The position numbers and the translations under genes were made by a program. The notes beneath the pieces are model-generated. The model was not told where the DNA came from and did no database searches. It saw only the letters and a list, made by a program, of their open reading frames with translations. A stretch of 64,000 bases of DNA from RHKX01 sp963823275. Lineage in GTDB: Bacteria; Actinomycetota; Thermoleophilia; Solirubrobacterales; 70-9. The stretch spans positions 806,001 through 870,000 of the forward strand of contig CAWGKW010000001.1 in the NCBI GenBank assembly GCA_963823275.1, read 5' to 3'. Each line of letters starts with the position of its first letter. The stretch's first letter is position 1. Below are positions 42,580 to 50,438 of this stretch, one piece after another.

Positions 42580-43287
42580 TCAAGTCCCCTCGCCCATCGC
42601 CCTGAGCCCTGGCAGCACCAGCGCAACGACCCAATCGGTGAGCTGCTCGGGGGGGACATCGGGATGGTGGTCCCACCATTCGACGAGACCCTCATAGACG
42701 CCGTTCAGCCCGCGGGTGATCGCGCCGATCTCGAGCTCGTCGGGCTCCGTGCCGAGCGAGCGAGCGGTGGCCGAGATCGCCGCCGACACCAGCGCGTCCT
42801 GGCGGGCGCGGATCTCGGCGGTCTTCTCGGCGAGATAGGCGCTGGAGGAATCGAGAGAGCGGACCGCTCCGAAGGCCATCGAGAAGGTCGCGCGCCGCTC
42901 GCCGACGAAGCCGAAGAAGGCAAGGCTGCCGGCCCGCAGCAGATCCTCCGGATCGGTCCGGCCGGCGACCGCGGCCATGATCACCTCGTTGAGCTCGATC
43001 CCCATCGCGTCGACCACCGCGACGACCAATCCCTCCTTGGATCCGAATTGGTCGTAGATCACCGGCTTGGAGACGCCGGCGCGCTGCGCGAGCTCGTCCA
43101 TGGAAGCCGCCTCGAGACCGCGTTCGGAGAACAGGCCGGTCGCGAGCTCGATCAGGTGGCGGCGGCGCAGCCCGCGGGGGACCCGTCTATGCGGGTGTCG
43201 GGACAGTTCGTCCTCGATGTCGGAGAGCCGCCGATCCCGCTGCTCGGCTGGGCTGAAGGGGGATTGTGTGCCTGACGTCACACTCAT
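42580..43287 (-). CDS. TetR family regulator of the adjacent monooxygenase
   Basis: A 235-residue regulator starting at ATG 43285-43287. The HTH is LIELATGLFSERGLEAASMDELAQRAGVSKPVIYDQFGSKEGL at about residues 42-84. The C-terminal domain has two Trp residues near the effector end (EWWDHHPDVPPEQLTDWVV). It is divergent from the flavin monooxygenase, and two inverted repeats lie in the shared 69-base gap, overlapping its own start. Classic autoregulated repressor arrangement. Confidence 0.88.
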   Translation of the reverse strand: MSVTSGTQSPFSPAEQRDRRLSDIEDELSRHPHRRVPRGLRRRHLIELATGLFSERGLEAASMDELAQRAGVSKPVIYDQFGSKEGLVVAVVDAMGIELNEVIMAAVAGRTDPEDLLRAGSLAFFGFVGERRATFSMAFGAVRSLDSSSAYLAEKTAEIRARQDALVSAAISATARSLGTEPDELEIGAITRGLNGVYEGLVEWWDHHPDVPPEQLTDWVVALVLPGLRAMGEGT

Positions 43288-43289
43288 AC

Positions 43290-43316
43290 CTACCGGCAGT
43301 AGCCTACCATTGGTAG
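43290..43316. promoter_or_regulatory. Paired palindromic operator between tetR and the monooxygenase gene
   Basis: CTACCGGCAGTAG (43290-43302) and CTACCATTGGTAG (43304-43316) lie 14 bases apart. The second is a perfect six-base-arm palindrome around one base (CTACCA-T-TGGTAG). The first keeps CTAC/GTAG arms. They sit 2 to 29 bases upstream of the TetR start, and CTACCGGTAG-like sites are typical for actinobacterial TetR proteins. The two half-overlapping sites suggest two dimers. Confidence 0.7.
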
Positions 43317-43356
43317 AGGCCGCGGGCAGCCGCCACCGGCAAGCACGGAGGAGCAG

Positions 43357-44898
43357 ATGCCGACCACCGCCACAGAGCCATCGGAGACCGGGACGCCCGA
43401 TCCCGTCGGGCATGTCAATCAGGTGGCCGTGATCGGAACCGGCTTCGCCGGCCTGGGTATGTCGATCAGGCTCAAGGAGCGGGGCATCGAGGACTTCGTG
43501 GTCTTCGAGCGGGCTCCGGGCGTCGGCGGCACCTGGCGCGACAACACCTACCCCGGCTGCGCGTGCGATGTCCCCTCACACCTCTACTCGCTCTCGTTCG
43601 CCCCGAACCCCGGTTGGTCGCGCTCCTTCTCCCCCCAGCCGGAGATCCTGTCCTATCTGCAGCGCACCGCCGAGCAGCGGGGCCTGCTCCCGCACATCCG
43701 CTTCAACTGCGAGGTCACGGATGCCCGCTGGAGCGAGGACGAGAAGCTCTGGGTCCTGCAGAGCGCCGACGGCGAGTTTCGCTGCCGCGTCCTGGTCGCC
43801 GGGGTCGGTGGACTGATCGAGCCCAGGCTTCCCGACGTCCCGGGTCTCGCCGACTTCGAGGGCGAGGTGTTCCACTCGGCTCGCTGGAACCACGAATACG
43901 ACCTGAGTGGCAAGCGAGTCGCCGTGATCGGCACCGGGGCCTCGGCGATCCAGTTCGTCCCTCAGATCCAGCCCAAGGTCGCCGAGCTTCACCTCTTCCA
44001 GCGCACTCCGGCGTGGATCGCACCGCGCTCCGACCACCCGATCAGCGACCTGCGCAAGCGGATTTACCGCCGCTTCCCGGCCCTCCAGCGGGCCACCCGC
44101 GCCCTGATCTACCACTCCCGGGAGATCCTGGCGCTGGCCTTCGTCAAGCATCCGAAGTTGATGCGCTACCCGCAGCGGGTTGCCGAAAAGCACATCCGCT
44201 CCCAGGTCGAGGACCCGGAGCTGCGGCGCAAGCTGACTCCCGACTACACCTTCGGCTGCAAGCGCGCCCTGATCTCCAACGACTTCTATCCGGCCGTCGC
44301 CAGGCAGAACGTCGAGCTGCTCACCGAGGATCTGGCCGAGGTTCGCGGCAAGGTCGTGATCGGCTCGGACGGGACCGAGCGCGAGGTCGACGCGATCATT
44401 CTCGGAACCGGCTTCGACGTCACCGGGTTCCCCGGAGCGGGGATCATCCACGGCCGCGATGGGAGGAGCCTGACCGAGCTCTGGGACGGCAGCCCCTGGG
44501 CCCACCGCTGCAGCACGGTCAACGGCTACCCCAACTTCTTCATCCTCGGCGGACCGAACTTCGGGACCGGTCACATGTCGGCGGTGGCGATGTTCGAGCA
44601 TCAGTTCGTCTACGTGCTCGATGCGCTCGCCAAGATCGAGCGGCGGGGAATCGCCAGCGTCGATGTCCGCCGTGACGTTGAGGAGCGCTTCGTCGCCGAG
44701 ATCGATCGCAAGATGGCTGGGACCGTCTGGATGACGGGTGGCTGTGACAGCTGGTACGTCGACGAGACGGGCCGCAACTCGACCCTCTGGCCCGATTGGA
44801 CCAGCGAGCACGCCAAGGCGACCGAGCGCTTCGACATCGGCGAGTACGAGATCGAGCTGCTCGCCGACGTCGAGCGGGACGCCCCGACCCTCGCCTGA
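43357..44898 (+). CDS. Flavin-containing monooxygenase (Baeyer-Villiger type)
   Basis: A 513-residue FAD/NADPH enzyme. The FAD Rossmann motif is AVIGTGFAGLGMSIRLKERG near residues 25-44, followed by GGTWRDNTYPGCACDVPSHLYS, a strong BVMO element. The fingerprint FEGEVFHSARWNHEYDL matches FxGxxxHxxxW with Asn replacing the usual Pro/Asp. The NADPH motif is VAVIGTGASAIQFVPQI. ILGTGFDVTGFP is the second conserved flavoprotein motif. It converts ketones to esters or oxidises heteroatoms. Expression is probably repressed by the divergent TetR. Confidence 0.9.
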   Translation: MPTTATEPSETGTPDPVGHVNQVAVIGTGFAGLGMSIRLKERGIEDFVVFERAPGVGGTWRDNTYPGCACDVPSHLYSLSFAPNPGWSRSFSPQPEILSYLQRTAEQRGLLPHIRFNCEVTDARWSEDEKLWVLQSADGEFRCRVLVAGVGGLIEPRLPDVPGLADFEGEVFHSARWNHEYDLSGKRVAVIGTGASAIQFVPQIQPKVAELHLFQRTPAWIAPRSDHPISDLRKRIYRRFPALQRATRALIYHSREILALAFVKHPKLMRYPQRVAEKHIRSQVEDPELRRKLTPDYTFGCKRALISNDFYPAVARQNVELLTEDLAEVRGKVVIGSDGTEREVDAIILGTGFDVTGFPGAGIIHGRDGRSLTELWDGSPWAHRCSTVNGYPNFFILGGPNFGTGHMSAVAMFEHQFVYVLDALAKIERRGIASVDVRRDVEERFVAEIDRKMAGTVWMTGGCDSWYVDETGRNSTLWPDWTSEHAKATERFDIGEYEIELLADVERDAPTLA

Positions 44899-44906
44899 GC
44901 GAGGTT

Positions 44907-44936
44907 GCGGAAACGTCCTGCGGGGGACGTTTCCGC
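44907..44936 (+). terminator. Perfect 12-bp stem-loop after the monooxygenase gene
   Basis: GCGGAAACGTCC (44907-44918) and GGACGTTTCCGC (44925-44936) are exact complements with a six-base loop. It starts eight bases after the TGA of the monooxygenase gene and ends before the xseA start at 44992. Terminator-like without a U-tract. Confidence 0.6.
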
Positions 44937-44991
44937 CGGCTCGTCGGCCCGGTGCCCCTTTCGTGGGTGGCAGGCCTGCAATCCTCGGCGT

Positions 44992-46377
44992 ATGGCCGAG
45001 GCAACTGAGAGCAGCTCCGCTCCGGGTGAGCCGACCACGGCGCTGCCCGGCCCATTCGCCGTCGGCCGTTACGCCTCCGGGATGCGCGACTTCCTTCGCG
45101 GCCGGCCCAGGGTCAGGCTGATCGGCGAGGTCACCAACCTGAAGGTGACCGCGAGGTCGGTCTACTTCGAGCTGCGTGACGCCGACGGCGCGATGCGATG
45201 CGCGATCTGGCGAAACACCTGGGATGCACTCGAGGTCCCCGACGGCGCCGTTCGCGACGGCTCCGAGGTCGTCGTCGCCGGCGGTCCCGACTTCTATCCC
45301 GGCAGCGCGACGGCGTCTCCGTCGTTCAGCTTCCGCTGCACCGATCTCCGGCTGGCCGGCGAGGGGGACCTGCTCGCACAGCTCGCCGTCCTCCGCCGCA
45401 AGCTGGGAGACGAGGGACTGTTCGAGCCCCAGCGGCTGCTGCCTCGCACCGTCCTGCCGAGGGCGATCGGGATCGTCACCGGCCGCGGCTCGGCCGCGGA
45501 GGCCGACCTGATCGCCGGGCTCGGGCGCCGAGGCTGGGGCGGCCGCGCGGTCTTCGCCCACCCGCCGGTGCAGGATCGTCATGCCGCACCGAGGATCGCC
45601 CGGGCGCTGGCCGACCTCGCCTCCATCGATGAGGTCGAGGTGATCCTGGTCGCCCGCGGCGGTGGCAGCCTCGCCGACCTGTGGGCGTTCTGCGACGAGA
45701 CGCTCTGCCGGACGGTCGCCCTGCTGCGGGTGCCGGTGATCTCCGCCGTCGGACACGAATCCGACCGGACGCTCCTCGACGACGTCGCCGCCGTCAGCTG
45801 CTCGACCCCCACCCACGCGACCGAGGAGGCGGTCCGGATCGACGTCGCGCTCGCGCGCCGCCAGATCGGAGCAGCCGGTGACCGGCTCGCCCGAAGCGGG
45901 GTGGAGGCGGGACCGTCGCGCGCCCGCCACCTCGCGACCATCGCCCGCACCCTCGGACACCACACCGACAGCCAGCGGCGCTTTCTCCATCAGAAGACCC
46001 GCGAGATGCGCGCCTCCGCCGGGCGGGCTCTCGCCCGTGGCGGCCGGGAAAGCGCCCGACGCGCTCTCGTCCTGTCGCGGAGGCGCAGCGCAGCTCTACA
46101 CGGCGCCGGCGCGTCGAATCGAGCATTGACGGGGTCCGCATCGGCGCTGCGACGCCATCAGCGCTCGGCTGTTGCGGCGCGCTCGGAGGCCCTGGCGCGA
46201 CTCGCGCAGACGCTCGCCGCCCACGAGCCCGACCGGGTGCTCGAGCGCGGCTACGCGATCGTCACCGGCAAGGGCGGGGAGGTCGTGACCTCGGCGGAGC
46301 GAGCCCGCGACGAATCCCGGCTGCGCGTCCGCTTCGCCGACGATGATGTGCTGACGGAGGTGATCGAGGATGAGTGA
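44992..46377 (+). CDS. xseA: Exodeoxyribonuclease VII large subunit
   Basis: A 461-residue nuclease subunit starting at ATG 44992. The N-terminal OB fold is VRLIGEVTNLKVTARSVYFELRDADG. The catalytic domain shows RAIGIVTGRGSAAEADLI, VEVILVARGGGSLADLWAF and VISAVGHESDRTLLDDVAA, followed by STPTHATEEAV. A long Arg/Ala-rich coiled-coil covers about residues 280-410, and RGYAIVTGKGGEVV is the conserved end. It degrades single-stranded DNA together with XseB, whose start overlaps its stop by eight bases. Confidence 0.95.
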   Translation: MAEATESSSAPGEPTTALPGPFAVGRYASGMRDFLRGRPRVRLIGEVTNLKVTARSVYFELRDADGAMRCAIWRNTWDALEVPDGAVRDGSEVVVAGGPDFYPGSATASPSFSFRCTDLRLAGEGDLLAQLAVLRRKLGDEGLFEPQRLLPRTVLPRAIGIVTGRGSAAEADLIAGLGRRGWGGRAVFAHPPVQDRHAAPRIARALADLASIDEVEVILVARGGGSLADLWAFCDETLCRTVALLRVPVISAVGHESDRTLLDDVAAVSCSTPTHATEEAVRIDVALARRQIGAAGDRLARSGVEAGPSRARHLATIARTLGHHTDSQRRFLHQKTREMRASAGRALARGGRESARRALVLSRRRSAALHGAGASNRALTGSASALRRHQRSAVAARSEALARLAQTLAAHEPDRVLERGYAIVTGKGGEVVTSAERARDESRLRVRFADDDVLTEVIEDE

Positions 46378-46651
46378 TGCAGAGATCAGTCAGGGTCAGG
46401 GCGGCGCGAGCGCTGAGGGGCCGCCGAGCTACGAGGCCGCTGTCGAGCGGCTCGAGGCGATCATCAAGCGTCTCGACTCCGGCCAGGCCGAGCTCCGGGA
46501 GACGCTCGAGCTCTGCCGCGAGGGCAAGGTTCTGGTCGAGTACTGCAAGGGCGAGCTCGATGCCGTCTCCGGTGAGCTCCAGCGCCTCGATCTCGACGAC
46601 CTCGTCCGCAAGCTCGAGTCCGGCGCGGCCGATGAGGTCATTTCGCCGTAA
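46370..46651 (+). CDS. xseB: Exodeoxyribonuclease VII small subunit
   Basis: A 93-residue helical protein with the family signature SYEAAVERLEAIIKRLDSGQAELRETLELCREGKVLVEYCKGEL. It binds several copies per XseA coiled coil. The N-terminal Gly/Ala/Ser segment of about 18 residues is not conserved. Overlap with xseA supports coupled expression. Confidence 0.93.
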   Translation: MSDAEISQGQGGASAEGPPSYEAAVERLEAIIKRLDSGQAELRETLELCREGKVLVEYCKGELDAVSGELQRLDLDDLVRKLESGAADEVISP

Positions 46652-46677
46652 TTTGCGAAATCCCGCCCGTCACCCCC

Positions 46678-46706
46678 TTGCGCTTTCGGGGATCTACCCC
46701 TATGGT
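46678..46706 (+). promoter_or_regulatory. Sigma-70-type promoter facing a gene-free region
   Basis: TTGCGC (46678-46683), a 17-base spacer and TATGGT (46701-46706) form a good housekeeping-type promoter. It lies 26 bases after the xseB stop. Transcription would start near 46712 and run into about 460 bases with no credible protein gene, so it may drive a non-coding RNA. Confidence 0.4.
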
Positions 46707-46711
46707 TGCCG

Positions 46712-46870
46712 CAGCGGTCTGGGAGAGAGAAAGAACTTCGCGAAAGCTAAGCGGGGGGGCAGCTCTCAAGCCGACTCGAGAGGTCTTGAACGCGCGAAGG
46801 CTACGCGCGAGGCAGGCCACCGAGTCGCCTCAGGCCGCTACTTTCGTTCTCCGCCGAAGTCCCGTCCGGC
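46712..46870 (+). ncRNA. Candidate structured non-coding RNA
   Basis: Downstream of the promoter at 46678-46706 the sequence is free of a convincing reading frame but rich in complementary stretches. GGGAGAGAGAAAG (46730 onward) can pair with CTTTCGTTCTCC (near 46842-46853), closing a rod of about 120 bases. Internal stems include CGCGCG/CGCGCG near 46791-46809 and CTCTCAAG...CTTGA-type pairs near 46765-46795. The rod shape and length recall 6S RNA, but I could not match a known consensus, and tmRNA, RNase P and SRP signatures are absent. The rest, to 47125, also contains palindromes such as CGGCCTCAGGCCG (47050-47062) and no gene. Confidence 0.3.
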
Positions 46871-47125
46871 CTCACGCCTACCGTCCGCCCTGCGGTCCAG
46901 GAGAAACCTCCGGAAGGCCGCCGATCGGAAGCAGCCTGCCGCTACTCCGATCGGGCGACCGGGCGCTGTCTCGGGAGCAGGCGCCGCGACGTCCCCCCGG
47001 ACCCCACGTCAGCGGTTAGCCCGCCTAGCTCCCCCGAATCAACGAATCGGCCTCAGGCCGCGGGAGATCCGGTTGAGGTTCTCGATCCCTTCGCGAACTA
47101 ATCCCGCGATCCGCCTGAATGCCCC

Positions 47126-47170
47126 TTGACTCAGCCTAAGTAGTTAGCTAAGATAATTAGCAATACTAAT
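47126..47170 (+). promoter_or_regulatory. Promoter and operator of the marR-MFS operon
   Basis: TTGACT (47126-47131), 17 bases, then TAAGAT (47149-47154) is a near-consensus promoter. TTAGCTAA (47144-47151) is a perfect palindrome overlapping the -10, and ATTAG-CAATA-CTAAT (47156-47170) is a second inverted repeat at the transcription start. The ATG follows two bases later, so the message has little or no leader. AT-rich TTAG-type palindromes are typical MarR sites. Confidence 0.6.
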
Positions 47171-47172
47171 CA

Positions 47173-47625
47173 ATGGCACCTACCCAGACGACATCCACTG
47201 AGGAACTGACCGAGCAGGCAGCTCGGCTCAGGCTTGCAATCAACCGGATGGCCCGGCGCCTGCGCCAGGAGGCCAACACGGACCTCGGTCCCGCGTCGAT
47301 CTCGGCGCTGGCGACGATCGAGCGATCGGGTCCGTTGACGCCCAGCGAGCTGGCCCGCCTCGAGGGCATCCAGCGCCCCACGGCGACTCGGGTCCTCACC
47401 CGGTTGACCGACGACGACCTGGTTTCCAGGGCGGCGGATCCCGCTGACGGCCGATGTTCGATCGTCGACGTCACCGCCGGGGGCCGAACGGCCCTGACCC
47501 GGCTGCGCAGGCGCAAGACGGCCTACCTGGCCCAGCGGATGCGGGAACTCCCCGAAGACGACGTCGCGACGCTCACGCGCGCGGCCGAGATCCTCGAGCA
47601 GGTGCTCGAGGAGGGACGCGCTTGA
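47173..47625 (+). CDS. MarR family transcriptional regulator
   Basis: A 150-residue regulator. Winged helix: DLGPASISALATIERSGPLTPSELARLEGIQRPTATRVLTRLTDDDLVSR at about residues 37-86, with the wing at DPADGRCSIVDVTAGGR. The C-terminal dimer helices follow (LARRMRELPEDDVATLTRAAEIL-like). It overlaps the MFS gene by TTGA and probably represses both, with the substrate of the pump as inducer. Confidence 0.88.
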   Translation: MAPTQTTSTEELTEQAARLRLAINRMARRLRQEANTDLGPASISALATIERSGPLTPSELARLEGIQRPTATRVLTRLTDDDLVSRAADPADGRCSIVDVTAGGRTALTRLRRRKTAYLAQRMRELPEDDVATLTRAAEILEQVLEEGRA

Positions 47626-49055
47626 GCGCCCTCGTCCGCAGGTCCCTCGGCAGCTCATTCGCCTCGCTTCAGATCCGCAATTACCGCCTCTACTTCGGCG
47701 GGCAGGTCGTCTCGCTGGCCGGCAACTGGATGCAGGTCGTCGCCGAGCTCTGGCTGGTCCTGTCGCTCACCGATTCCGGCCTTGCGGTCGGGATCGCCAC
47801 GGCCCTCCAATTCACCGGCATCCTCCTCTTCGGTGCCCTCGGGGGCTCGCTGGCCGATCGCTTCGACAAGCGCAAGCTGCTGATGGTCTCCCAGGCGGGG
47901 ATGATGGTCCCGGCGCTGCTCCTCTTCGGACTCGCGGCGAGCGGTTCGGCCGAGGCTTGGATGGTGTTCGTCGTGATCGCCCTCCGCGGCCTCGTCCTCG
48001 CCGTCGACAACCCGACCCGGCAGGCGTTCGTGATCGAGATCGTCGGCCCCGACCACGTTCTCAACGCCGTCAGCCTCAACAGCGTGCTCGTCCACTCCGC
48101 CCGGATCACCGGCCCGGCGATCGCCGGGCTCGTCATCGCCTTCTGGGGTGTGGCCCCGGTCTTCGCCGTCAACGCACTCAGCTTCGCGGCAATGCTCTTC
48201 GCCCTCGCGGAGATGCACCCGGCCAGGCTGCACCGGCCCGATCGCGATCGTCCCCGCGGGAACTTCCGTGAGGCGTTGCGCCACGTCGTTGCCAGGCGAG
48301 AGCTGCGTGTCCCGCTGGTCCTGATGCTCGTCCTCAGCACCGTCGGCTTCAACTTCCAGGTGGTGATCCCGCTGCTCGCCGATCGCAGCTTCGACGGCGA
48401 GGTCTCCGCCTACTCGCTGCTGATGGTCGCGATGGCCTCCGGCTCGATCCTGGGCGCGCTCACCGTCGGTGGGAGGAAGCGGGTCAGCCGAGAGCTGATC
48501 ACCGCCGCCGCCCTCGGCTTCGGGATCACCTCGCTGATGGCCGCCGCCGCTCCGACCCTCGCCCTGGAGATGCTGGCGCTCGGGCTGCTCGGCATCTGCT
48601 CGGTCACCTTCGCCGCCGGGATCAACTCCGGCCTCCAGCTGGCGGCCACCTCCGAGATGCGCGGCCGGGTGATGGCCATCTATTCGATCGTCTTTCTCGG
48701 CTCCACGGTCGTCGGCGGTCCGATCGCCGGCTGGCTCGGCGAGGCGGTCAGCCCCCGAGCCCCACTCGTCGCCGCCGGCCTCGCCGGCCTATCGGTCGCC
48801 GCCGGCGCCTATTTCGCCTGGAGCGAGCGGTTCGCACCAGCCGAGGTCGAGACCGTTCGGAGAACGGGGGCCGGTGGCGCCGACGCCGGTGACGCTCCGG
48901 CTAGTCCGTCGTCGCGTTCGCGGCCGCTGCGGCCGTCAGCCCGTCGAGCCCGCGGCGCAGCTCCTCGGTCTCCGGCCACCCGAACCCGAGCCGGAAGCAG
49001 GACCGCTGCTGATCGAACCAGTGACCGGCGCCGACGTAGGTCCCGAACCGGTTGA
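47622..49055 (+). CDS. MFS transporter (enterobactin-exporter/MFS_3-like), 3' end uncertain
   Basis: Starts at TTG 47622 in the marR stop. The N-terminus SLQIRNYRLYFGGQVVSLAGNWMQVVAELWLV and motif A GGSLADRFDKRKLLM identify the MFS_3/EntS-like family, which usually has about 410-430 residues and 12 helices. The fold ends with VAAGAYFAWSERF near 48830. The open frame then continues 70 residues as an Arg/Ser-rich sequence and overlaps the convergent aminotransferase by 155 bases. A stop exists in the adjacent frame at 48890-48892, so a small frameshift near 48870 would give a normal end. Likely export of a drug or siderophore. Confidence 0.82.
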   Translation: MSALVRRSLGSSFASLQIRNYRLYFGGQVVSLAGNWMQVVAELWLVLSLTDSGLAVGIATALQFTGILLFGALGGSLADRFDKRKLLMVSQAGMMVPALLLFGLAASGSAEAWMVFVVIALRGLVLAVDNPTRQAFVIEIVGPDHVLNAVSLNSVLVHSARITGPAIAGLVIAFWGVAPVFAVNALSFAAMLFALAEMHPARLHRPDRDRPRGNFREALRHVVARRELRVPLVLMLVLSTVGFNFQVVIPLLADRSFDGEVSAYSLLMVAMASGSILGALTVGGRKRVSRELITAAALGFGITSLMAAAAPTLALEMLALGLLGICSVTFAAGINSGLQLAATSEMRGRVMAIYSIVFLGSTVVGGPIAGWLGEAVSPRAPLVAAGLAGLSVAAGAYFAWSERFAPAEVETVRRTGAGGADAGDAPASPSSRSRPLRPSARRARGAAPRSPATRTRAGSRTAADRTSDRRRRRSRTG

Positions 49056-50028
49056 GCAGGTCGTCGTAGAAGCCGTCGATGTCGACCGACCGGGGATCGC
49101 GGAACCGCGGCATCCCGACCACGCCGGCCTGCGGTTCCACCCACTCGAACACCTCCTGGGCCGCCATCCACTCGTTGACGATCCCCAGGTGGCCGGCGAT
49201 CGTCGCCTTGATCGGCGGCAGGACGCGGTCGCGGGCCTCGAGCACCCGCGCCGCCATCTCCTCGTTGATCGGCGATCCGCAGACCAGGATCTGCTCCTTG
49301 GCGGCGAGCAGCGATTCCTCGAGCTCGGGGTCGCGGCAGATCAACCACCCCATTCGCAGGCCCGGCAACCCGTAGGCCTTCGACATCGAGGAGACGCTGA
49401 TCGCTCGTGGCGAGAGCCCCGCCGCCACCGGCAGCGGATCGCCGAAGGCGAGCTCGCGGTAGGTCTCGTCGACGAGCAGGCGCGCGCTCGGGTGCGCCTC
49501 GACGATCTCGACCAGCCGCCCCAGGGTGGCGGCGTCGATCATCGCCCCGGTCGGATTGTGGGGGTAGGTGATGCTGATCAGCTTCGTCTCCGGTCGCAGC
49601 CCGCTGCTGATCAGATCGAGGTCGAGCCCCCAGCCGTCCTCGAAGCGCATCGGGATCGTCTCGACCTCGGCCCCCAGCGTCCGCGGCGTCTCCACGTTGG
49701 TCGCGTAGTTCGGCTCGGCGACCAGGATGTGGTCGCCTGCCTCGAGCAGCGCGGTCGCGACGATGAACAGCGCCGGCGCCGCGCCGGCCGTGACCAGCAC
49801 GTCACCGACCCCCACGGTCCCCGGCGAGTCGCCCGCGATCTGCTCCCGCAGCCGCGGCAGCCCCCGATGGTCGCCGTAATGGAGCAGCAGGTCGCCGACG
49901 TCGGTGTCGATCCCGTAGTCGCTCAGGCGTTGATCGCGAAAGGAGCTCTCGGCCAGGTTGTTGGTGATCGCCTCGTAGCCCAGTTCCTCGGGCGATTCGA
50001 CCTCGATCGGCGTGCGCCGGTAGCGCAT
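48901..50028 (-). CDS. Class I/II PLP-dependent aminotransferase
   Basis: A 375-residue fold-type I aminotransferase. HYGDHRGLPRLREQIA is the substrate-entry motif, DVLVTAGAAPALFIVA the phosphate-binding start, ITYPHNPTGAMID the Asn-Pro-x-Gly motif, LLVDETYREL the Asp that binds the pyridine N, and SVSSMSKAYGLPGLRMGW carries the PLP Lys. It resembles aspartate/aromatic aminotransferases or MalY-like enzymes. Four bases separate it from the glutaredoxin-like gene upstream. Confidence 0.88.
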   Translation of the reverse strand: MRYRRTPIEVESPEELGYEAITNNLAESSFRDQRLSDYGIDTDVGDLLLHYGDHRGLPRLREQIAGDSPGTVGVGDVLVTAGAAPALFIVATALLEAGDHILVAEPNYATNVETPRTLGAEVETIPMRFEDGWGLDLDLISSGLRPETKLISITYPHNPTGAMIDAATLGRLVEIVEAHPSARLLVDETYRELAFGDPLPVAAGLSPRAISVSSMSKAYGLPGLRMGWLICRDPELEESLLAAKEQILVCGSPINEEMAARVLEARDRVLPPIKATIAGHLGIVNEWMAAQEVFEWVEPQAGVVGMPRFRDPRSVDIDGFYDDLLNRFGTYVGAGHWFDQQRSCFRLGFGWPETEELRRGLDGLTAAAAANATTD

Positions 50029-50032
50029 GGGC

Positions 50033-50296
50033 TCAGTCGAACTCGCCGGCGTTGATCCTCTCGATCAGGACGCTCGACTCCTCGCGGATCCAGATCCCGT
50101 CGGCGGTCTCGATCACCGGCAGCATCTTCTGCCCGGTGTGTTCCTCGATGTCGGTGCGCCGGCCGCGCGGGTAGGTCGGCTCCTTGACCAGCTCGTAGTC
50201 GACGCCTCTCTCATCCAGCGTCTTCTGGACCTTCCAGCACGGATGTGCGTCGATCTTCAGCCAGGTGACTCCGCAGGTGTGCAGCTTGATGCTCAT
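50033..50296 (-). CDS. Glutaredoxin/GST N-terminal domain-like small protein
   Basis: An 87-residue thioredoxin-fold protein. KLHTCGVTWLKIDAHPCWKVQKTLDERGVDYELVKEP matches the beta-alpha-beta start, with a single Cys in HPCWKVQKTL at the position of the GST/glutaredoxin active site, and QKMLPVIETADGIWIREES supplies the cis-Pro and the Glu-Ser glutathione contact. It lacks a CxxC motif. Role unknown; perhaps a mycothiol or glutathione-type thiol handler. Confidence 0.75.
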   Translation of the reverse strand: MSIKLHTCGVTWLKIDAHPCWKVQKTLDERGVDYELVKEPTYPRGRRTDIEEHTGQKMLPVIETADGIWIREESSVLIERINAGEFD

Positions 50297-50438
50297 CGGG
50301 TGCTCCGTTCTCCCTTGGGGATAAGCACGCTATCGCGACGGGCGCCGGCGCCGCAGCCGGCGTGCCCGCAACATCGGTAGTGCGATCGTGTGCCCCCAGG
50401 CCACCCAATGACACGACCGATCGGTCAAGGGCGGCCGC

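Noticed and set aside
43576..45990. An 804-residue open frame on the minus strand
   Set aside because: It is antisense to the flavin monooxygenase and xseA, both with full motif sets. High GC leaves long open antisense frames, and its translation is low-complexity Arg/Gly/Asp sequence without domains.
46652..47125. tmRNA, RNase P RNA or SRP RNA in the xseB-marR gap
   Set aside because: Neither strand shows the tmRNA ends or a YALAA-type tag, the RNase P core blocks, or an SRP tetraloop helix.
46374..47129. A 251-residue plus-strand frame over xseB and the following gap
   Set aside because: It overlaps xseB out of frame and its composition is Arg/Ser/Pro-rich with no domain; the promoter and structure point to RNA instead.
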